NCBI RefSeq assembly: GCF_004337985.1
Contig: NC_043742.1
Coordinates: 4,140,176-4,204,175 of the forward strand
Origin: Pyricularia pennisetigena
Lineage: Eukaryota; Ascomycota; Sordariomycetes; Magnaporthales; Pyriculariaceae
Reading direction: 5' to 3'
Length of the DNA stretch: 64,000 nucleotides
The translations under genes were made by a program, and so were the position numbers. Below, in pieces: positions 57,078-64,000 of the stretch. Below the pieces are notes generated by a model that saw only the letters and a program-made list of their open reading frames with translations, was not told the DNA's origin and searched no databases. Position 1 is the first letter of the stretch; each line of letters starts with the position of its first letter.

Positions 57078-60000
57078 TTAGGTCAAAGGGCTTCTCAAGA
57101 AACCGACCACCCCTCCGCAGTAGCCAACAAGGTTGTCCAGTCTCTCTTTTTCCTTCTCTTCCTGTGCCTTCCATTGTCGTAGCGCCTCAATGAGTACATC
57201 GTCTAGGACGACTTGGTCACAATGAAGCCGAAGGAAGACTGTCATCCAAGCTTGCATTAACTCGTAATCACGACGAGCAACTAAGCGAGCCGTCAGCGCC
57301 TTGATGAAGTGGAGCAGTTCGTCAAAATCTCCATCGCCGCTGGAAAGTGATCGCAATTCCAAGTCCGCTGTTGAGGGAGAAAGCGATTTGAGATGCTCAA
57401 TAAATCCATCATCTAGTGTTTACGAGGTTAGCACTCATGGACACTGGTACTTTGTAGCATGATTGATTGCGCACTTACAATTCCCTGATGCGGCACCAGC
57501 ACGTAGCTTGGCTGTGAAAGCTTCTTGAGATCGGCTCATATCCAAACCAGCAATTCTTGACTGAGAATCACTGGTCTTGTCCGTCTTGGCGACAGCCTCG
57601 AGGCTTTTCTGCTCTCCAACAGGCGGGAGGAAGAAGGGAGCCTTTTCGGGCACCTTTGGCGCTTCCTTTGGCTTGTTTCGATTTTTGATCAGGTCAAGAT
57701 GTAAAAGCGTCTGCCATTTACTCTTGGGAACCAAACTCAAAGTCATTAGATCTGCGCTCAGCTGATCCACGCTTGGAGCAGAAATAATATCGCCATCTTC
57801 TGCAGCGTCGTCCTCGAAAGCAGCATCGACAATTCCGAAGCCGCCTTCTCCAGAGGTTGTAGGTGCAGATATCTTGGCAATTTCCTTCTCCGAAATTTGT
57901 TTGGTTGCAACGTGTTTGAAGAGTGTCCTGTTGGTCCACAGATGAACTCCAAGCTCACCCTCTGTGGCTGTGGCGAGGAATTCGCCAGTCGACGAGAAGG
58001 AAACAGCCTTGCACGGTTGCTCAAGACGCACTGCATCGATTAGGTGACTTGTTGGCAAATCCCAAACTCGTAGAGTCGAGTCTTGAGAAGCCGCCACAAT
58101 CCACCGCCCGTCGGGGGAGAAACAAAAGTCGTTGATGGTGGACTGGCAACCCCAGAATTCACGAATAGTCCTCCTGGTTTCCATGTCCACAACTCGAATA
58201 GAGTTATCGTCGCAAGAAAAGGCAAGCAGGTCGCTCCCAGAATGGTACCTGCAGCCAATGATAGATGTCATTGGTGCCCAGTCTATCTGGTCAAGCAAAG
58301 TTCCTGTGAGAAAGTCCCAGAACTTCACTGTACCATCCAGAGAACACGTTATGACATGCTTCAGCATGGAATCGACGACAATGCCTGTAACAGCCTTCTT
58401 ATGTCGTCCGGACCCAGGCAAAAAGGTGGATCTAGAATTGTGTTCGAGCTGCATAAGCTCACTGTTTGCTTGCCTCAGCTGCTGTACTTTTAGCTGTCGG
58501 GCCTGGGCGGGGGTCAGCTTCGAGGGGAACCGCTGGCGGTGTTGGCCAGACTGAAGGTTGTACATGTCGACACCGCCCTCCATGGAACCCACGAGGGCAA
58601 ATGTGCCGCAGGGACTTATAGCAACAGTGGAGACATAAGAGCCGTCACCAGTCGGGAAAGCCCACCGACCTGCTTTTTTGCGTCCCCAGAACCATGTTCT
58701 TGCCTTGGGGTCATTCCTATGAGCCGTGACGACGCTCTCCCAGCCGGTCATTCCGCTGACTTCGGCATCAACATTTTTGCCTTGTTGGTTGGCCCATATG
58801 CGCTGCTTGCCAGGGAGTGCGCCAATTCCTCCATCTCGGTTCAGGGAAGAGGCTATGCAGGTGATTTCCGGAGCCTTCAGGTCATCCAAGGTAGTGGTCG
58901 GCCCATTGCTCAGGGCAGCATTCGTCAGAATGCCTTGTTTCTTTGCCTTTTTGCGGATGGAGCCTTGACTGAGTTCTGTGCTCTGGCCGTCTCTGCGCAA
59001 GCTCCAGCCCCAGAGACTGCGATCTAAACCGCCACTGAGAAGCCATTTGTTTCCTGCTTCGGCACCATCAAAGTCAGAGGGGAGAAACTGTAGGCATGTG
59101 ACAGGAGCGGCATGTCCACTGCGAGAGTGAAGGACGCGAGGCACAGGCGACACCGCTGCTTCATCGAATATCCAGGATTTAAGCGAGTTATCCAGGCCGC
59201 TTGTCAGGATAACGTGTTGGCCAGGCAAGAATTCAATCTTGCCAATACCACCGCGTACAGTTCTTCCATCATTCAAGGGAGGATTGTGAGCACCTCTGAG
59301 AACACTCATGATCCGCCCGCCGTTGTTGAGGTCCCAGAAAGTGATGTCGCCGCTACCAGTAGTTGCAGTAGCCATGACGCCCTCTTTGTCCTGGCTCTGG
59401 CCCGCTCCTTTGCCGTCTGTTCGGAAGGTAATGGTGCTCACTGGCGCATCTTCCGTTCCAGCTTTCACGGCAAGCACGGGCTTGTCAGTCAGAATGTTTT
59501 GGATGACAAGGAGCCCTGAGGAGTACGCAATCGCCATAGTCGACAGGGCCGGCGTCGGCACCATGCAGGTCACAGCTCCAACTTTTGGTGATGGGGGTAA
59601 TATCGTGTATATCAGTTTCCCTGTGCTGACGTTCCAGATCTCAACCCATCCATCCTTTCGGCCAACGAAGATCTTATTGAGATAGGTTGGCATGTTGCAG
59701 ATACCGCCAGTGATCTCGTTGCCACCATTGGCCGCTGCCATGGTGTAAATCGTCGTATAGTGCTCCAGGGTGCCCGTTTTCCAGACTTCAATCCTGGTCG
59801 AGGCACAGCCTATGATCCATGATCCAAAAACCAATATCTGCTGAATCGGCTGGTTCAAGTTGGTAGGCAGCTCAAGCTCAGCAACTTTCCTGCCCCTCTG
59901 AAAGACCCAAATGCCCTGCGACACCTTTGCTCCCTTGCGAGGCGAGCCCCACGCAGAATACACCTGATCGCCATGTGCAAAAGTCGCTGTGACATCTTCT

Positions 60001-60356
60001 GGAGTCTGTGGTCGAGTGACGAACAGGAGGTTGAGGCCGCGTTTCAAGTCGTATGTATGTAGACAGCGACCGACACAAGTTGTGATTTGGAATGTGGTTT
60101 TACCACGAGGAACTGTAGTGAACGGTACTCGAGTAGAATTCACGAGGCCTATCGTCTATGAGAGGTGGCCAAGTGCCTGTTAGATATCTTTGCTACTAGA
60201 ATGAATATGCAGCAATATCCATGAATGAGCAGCACTTACGCGGAAGGGTGAAAAGATGAGAGAGCCATGCGCCGGTTGCTTGGGCTGTCGTTGTGCGACA
60301 GATGCATTACGCTTCTGGCGCTTGACGAGCGGGCCTTCGTTTTGTGAGTGCGGCAT
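57078..60356 (-). CDS. UTP21: U3 snoRNP component Utp21 (WDR36)
   Basis: Model: exons 60356-60240, 60155-57479 and 57412-57078 on the minus strand, 1042 residues. Two WD40 propellers occupy most of the protein, for example FVGRKDGWVEIWNVSTGKLI, HVILTSGLDNSLKSWIFD, VITCSLDGTVKFWDFLTG and WIVAASQDSTLRVWDLPT. The Utp21 C-terminal domain follows (LLHLDLIKNRNKPKEAP, then DELLHFIKALTARLVARRDY and EALRQWKAQEEKEKERLDN). Utp21 belongs to the UTP-B module of the small-subunit processome and is needed for 18S rRNA maturation in the nucleolus. The basic N-terminus (VKRQKRN) fits nuclear import. The junctions restore FSPFR-TIGLVNSTRVPF and ASGNYDGFIEHL. The gene is divergent from VIP1 with 1.15 kb between the starts. 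Confidence 0.92.
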
Positions 60357-61067
60357 CTTATTATTCGAGCTTGTGCTCGGTGCGGTAGTTAGGCACGGTC
60401 TCTGGGACTCGCGATGTTAATCCGCCTCGCAATGAACCCTGAATGCGAGCAGGCAATAATTTTTTTTTCCCCCTCAGCCTTGCGATCAAGCAAAAAATGT
60501 CAACCAATCATCGTCTCATGGTGTGGGGTAAAAAGTGCGCAGGTGTGTGGGGGTCAACTTCAGCCTTCCAATGATGTCAGGGAGACAAAGCACGCGACCA
60601 AATGTAAGGGTGAAATTCAAGTCACGATTGTCATCGTGTGCACATCATCACGAACCCGCATCCCGTTTTTCGTGTTTTGGATCCTAATTACTCTCGATAG
60701 TGATGAAATTTGTGCTGTGTTGGATCAAAAAGGATGTCTTTTTTTTTTTCCTGCTCTTGATGATATCTGTTTATCTCGCCTATCAAAATCTCCATCCAAA
60801 TCAGCGTACTAGTACAGTAACTGGTGGAGATGGCAATGCCGTTGTTTGTCTACGCAGGGGCTCGTCCAGACCAGGTGTGTAAGTAAATCAGTGTGTAAAA
60901 TATAGCAAGTAAAGCGGGGGTGGGCTAGCCCGATTTTCAGGCATCTCCTTGAGATGGACAAGAGCAAGAACAAATATAGAATAGCCCTGAGGCTTCAAGC
61001 GCATGCTATAACCGAGCATTTGCTGTTCAGTGCAGGATCTGACAGCAGGCCCCTGGAGCATTCTTTT

Positions 61068-61117
<50 letters not shown>

Positions 61118-61507
61118 TGGCCCCACCTTCGCACGCTAACGAACCCAACGAGTACTGGGCACTAACAGGTACCGTCGGCAGTACGTCCACTGTCAATGAA
61201 GGGAGGGAGTAAGTACATGATGTGTACCTACTTTTTAGTGCTTGGCGTCCTACGTTCACCTCTTGACGTAACGCTAAATTAGACCAATCCAGATGCAAAT
61301 GAAATGAGCCTCACAATTTGTCTGTCCTCACTCGCTAACGTCTGCGCTTGCACCAGGTGGTGTCATGAAAGATAAACCGAAAGCCATTTGGCAACAGGTT
61401 GATCCATCGAGTCTGCGGTGATTTTTTCTTCTTTTTCTTCAAACCCAAACTTTGTCTTCAGACGGAGGTGACTTTCCCTGAAGGGGTTTTGCCTCTCCAC
61501 TGTCAAG
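60357..61507. promoter_or_regulatory. divergent promoter region of UTP21 and VIP1 with a 44-T tract
   Basis: This 1.15-kb spacer separates the two start codons. It contains an unbroken run of 44 T (61071-61114) and a pyrimidine-rich tract (61420-61450) shortly before the VIP1 start. Poly(dA:dT) tracts are known to exclude nucleosomes and often mark promoters; that role here is inferred. Confidence 0.5.
61071..61114 (+). repeat. poly(T) tract, 44 T
   Basis: The longest homopolymer in the window, uninterrupted, in the spacer between divergent UTP21 and VIP1. Its exact length is uncertain because such runs are error-prone in sequencing. Confidence 0.95.
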
Positions 61508-64000
61508 ATGGACCCCCGCAAGCAAGGTCGCCCCAGCTCGAGTACAGTCGCAGGTAGTGGGTCGCACTACTCGGCTGCAGGCATATCTTCTTCACCTGTT
61601 ACTGCCCACGAAAATTCAAGCCCAAACCAAGCAGACAATTCCACCGCACCCAGTTCGCTGCCCTACCGCAACCGTAGTCTTTCTTCTTCTTCAACAACAT
61701 CCAGTAGCTTATTTGACACGGCACGGTGGCGTAGGCACACCGAAACCGTCAATGCTCGTCCCGAGCGCGCAAGCAGCTTTTCTTCGCCTCCTCCTCTATC
61801 GCGCCCTCTGAAAAGCCTCAGGGCATCCTTTTCCTTCAGCCGAAGAGAATCGGATATTTCCGAGGCACGGAACGAGTCCCCACAAGCACCAGGCCAGCCT
61901 CCCCAACCTCACAGGAGCACGAGTGAGGATATATCACGCCTGCACACCGTGCCTCAGGACTCGTCGTCTGCCAACTTACGCTATCTGCCTGATTCTGCGA
62001 TGCCATCTTCCCGCTCTTCGCTTTCGGAGGAGCATAAACGGACGAGCCTGTCGTCTATGCACTCATTAGCCTCTGCTTTGGCCAACACTGGCTCAGCGGT
62101 TTCTGTGGCTGGTTCAGATACCAGTGCTACGCCATCTCAGACCCCCGCCGCAAGTCGTAGTGTTTCTGGCACCATGATTTCGTCCTCGATAGGAAAGGGT
62201 CAGTCGCAAGAGGCGGGTGGGGCTCCTCAATCCGAGGCACCGACTACTCAGGGTTCCGCCAACGGCTCAAAGGATGGTCGAACCTCGAACCCAGGTGCTA
62301 TGCAGCCACCTCCACGGCCGTTGCAAGTTAACCGCGACCGCAGTAGAGCCAAGAGGCGATTCAGTGGAAGTACTGCTAATAGCAGCCACAGCCCTAGCAG
62401 TGACCGGGCCGTCGTGAAACGGGAGAAGGAGGAGATTCGCCCTGCTCCATTGGGCAAGATTGGCGTCTGTGCCCTGGATGTCAAGGCACGGAGCAAGCCA
62501 AGCCGGAACATTCTCAACCGTTTAATAGCAAACAAGGAGTTCGATGTATCTGTCTTTGGCGACAAGACTATTCTAGACGAAGAGGTTGAAAATTGGCCAG
62601 TATGGTACGTCTCTGCATCCTCCAGCTGGTTCTGGGACCCTTTGTCTTGTCCGGGAACTTGCTAACAACAAAGCACAGTGACTACCTAATATGTTTCTAT
62701 TCAGATGGCTTTCCATTGGATAAGGCTATTGCATATGTCAAAGCCAGAAAGCCCTTTTGTGTCAATGACGTACCAATGCAGCAGGTTCTCTGGGATCGTC
62801 GCATTTGCTTGCATTTGCTCAACAGGCTGGGGGTGCGCACCCCACAGAGGATTGAGGTCAGTAGAGATGGCGGCCCCAAGATCCTTACTCCGGATATGCT
62901 GGAGCATATCAAAAGGGTCAGCGGGCTTTCCCTGGAGCCATCCGAACTCTTAAACTTGCCGAAACCCAGAGTTGTTGAGCTCTTGGATGACGGCGATGTT
63001 TTGAGTGTCGATGGAATGTTACTCAAGAAGCCATTTGTCGAGAAGCCAACGAGCGGCGAGGACCACAACATCATCATTTACTTCCCCAATTCCGCCGGTG
63101 GAGGGGCACGCAAGCTGTTCCGCAAGATCGGCAACAAGAGCTCTGAGTATGTCGAGGACTTGTGTGTTCCTCGGGCAATCACCAATCCTGAAGAGAGTTA
63201 CGTCTACGAAAAGTTTATGAAAGTAGACAACGCTGAGGACGTGAAGGCATACACGGTGGGGCCGAACTACTGCCATGCAGAAACACGCAAGTCACCAGTC
63301 GTCGACGGAATCGTACGACGCAACACTCATGGCAAGGAAATTCGCTACGTAACTGCACTCAGCAACGAGGAAAAGGAGATTGCCAGCAAGATATCGCAAA
63401 CATTCGGACAGCGTGTCTGTGGCTTTGATCTCCTGCGAGCAGGGGGCAAAAGCTATGTCATTGACGTCAACGGATGGAGTTTCGTCAAGGACAATGATGA
63501 CTATTATGAGCGCTGTGCAAGTATTCTGAAGGAGATGTTCATCAAGGAAAGGGCACGCAGAGGAGGTGTGACGCCACCTCTACCATCGCCTCCCGTATCG
63601 ACCGAAGGGGATCCTATTGCTCAACGAGCCGTTGCGGCGGCGGCCGCCGCTGCCACTGCTGCTGCTGCTGCTGCATCGAACCGAACACGCACTTCAGTTC
63701 CCCAAACACCACGCTTAGCTGCTACAGGTGCTACATCCCATCATGATAAGGACTTACAGGATCCCACTGCAGCAGGCTCATCTGCGCTTGGCTCCAGTCT
63801 CAACTCGGATGGCGCAAGCGTTGCGACAACTGATTTGTCGGCAGCCTCTTCTATGCTCGACAACAACGACCTCTTAAGGCAACCATCTAACACGGTCCCC
63901 CCGGCAACTGTCAGCACCACGTCTACGCAGCTAGCGGACCTGGCGGACCCATGTCAGGAGGAGACACAGCCTCCGCCTCCGCCGCCCAAACACTCCTGGA
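61508..64000 (+). CDS. VIP1: inositol hexakisphosphate/PP-InsP5 kinase Vip1/Asp1 (3' end outside window)
   Basis: Model: exon 1 61508-62604, exon 2 from 62679 to beyond the window edge; 806 complete codons are visible. The first 310 residues are a disordered Ser-rich extension. The ATP-grasp kinase domain follows: [86 protein letters not shown] and the catalytic [16 protein letters not shown]. These are diagnostic of PPIP5K/Vip1, which makes the inositol pyrophosphates used in phosphate and growth signalling. After the kinase come a poly-Ala run (about 63631-63680) and another disordered linker ending in a Pro run. The histidine-acid-phosphatase-like half expected in the family would lie past the edge. 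The donor is GTACGT; the acceptor CACAG at 62678 restores WCDYL. Confidence 0.93.

Overview
This window looks like nuclear DNA of a filamentous ascomycete, most likely a Sordariomycete. The genes carry many short introns (about 45-120 nt, mostly GT-AG), intergenic spacers are rich in poly(A)/poly(T), and the proteins include a GPI-anchored GH17 glucanase, an Msb2-type mucin, Rrn11 and the fungal form of complex I NDUFA5. Placement in Magnaporthales is only a guess. Two runs of N (16234-16251 and 22172-22209) show a draft assembly. All exon models below were built by hand from splice signals and reading frame. Unless stated otherwise, each joined model stays open and has a length divisible by three.

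Layout. 1.4-5.1 kb: VPS52 (GARP subunit, +) converges on a TBC1D20/Gyp8-like Rab-GAP (-). 7.6-14.2 kb: a large DDB1/Mms1-superfamily propeller protein (+) converges on an EglC-like GPI-anchored endo-1,3-beta-glucanase (-). 16.4-21.9 kb: an ABCC-type transporter (+) with one in-frame TAG. 22.5-26.3 kb: a Yip1-family Golgi protein and a two-PAS-domain protein, both on -. 30.2-35.5 kb: the PRC2 subunit EED (+), then RRN11 and complex I NDUFA5 (both -). 36.4-38.7 kb: an orphan disordered protein (+) with a doubtful 5' end. 39.5-45.6 kb: a Dal5/Tna1-type MFS transporter and the signalling mucin MSB2 (both -). 51.9-52.6 kb: FKBP12 (+). 53.5-55.8 kb: an amino-acid permease (-, nine exons). 57.1-60.4 kb: UTP21 (-), divergent from 61.5-64.0 kb: the inositol pyrophosphate kinase VIP1/Asp1 (+), cut by the window edge.

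Most genes are conserved single-copy functions: Golgi/endosome trafficking (VPS52, TBC, Yip), ribosome production (RRN11, UTP21), chromatin (EED), signalling (MSB2, VIP1, FKBP12) and transport. I see no CRISPR array, rRNA, confident tRNA, transposon coding sequence, biosynthetic cluster or convincing new system. The observations most worth following are the nonsense codon in the ABC transporter with its unusual nucleotide-binding domains, a second in-frame stop near the 5' end of the orphan gene, a GC-AG intron, two very small exons, GGTAC-rich inverted repeats in the spacers, and two very long spacers upstream of MSB2 and between the PAS gene and EED.
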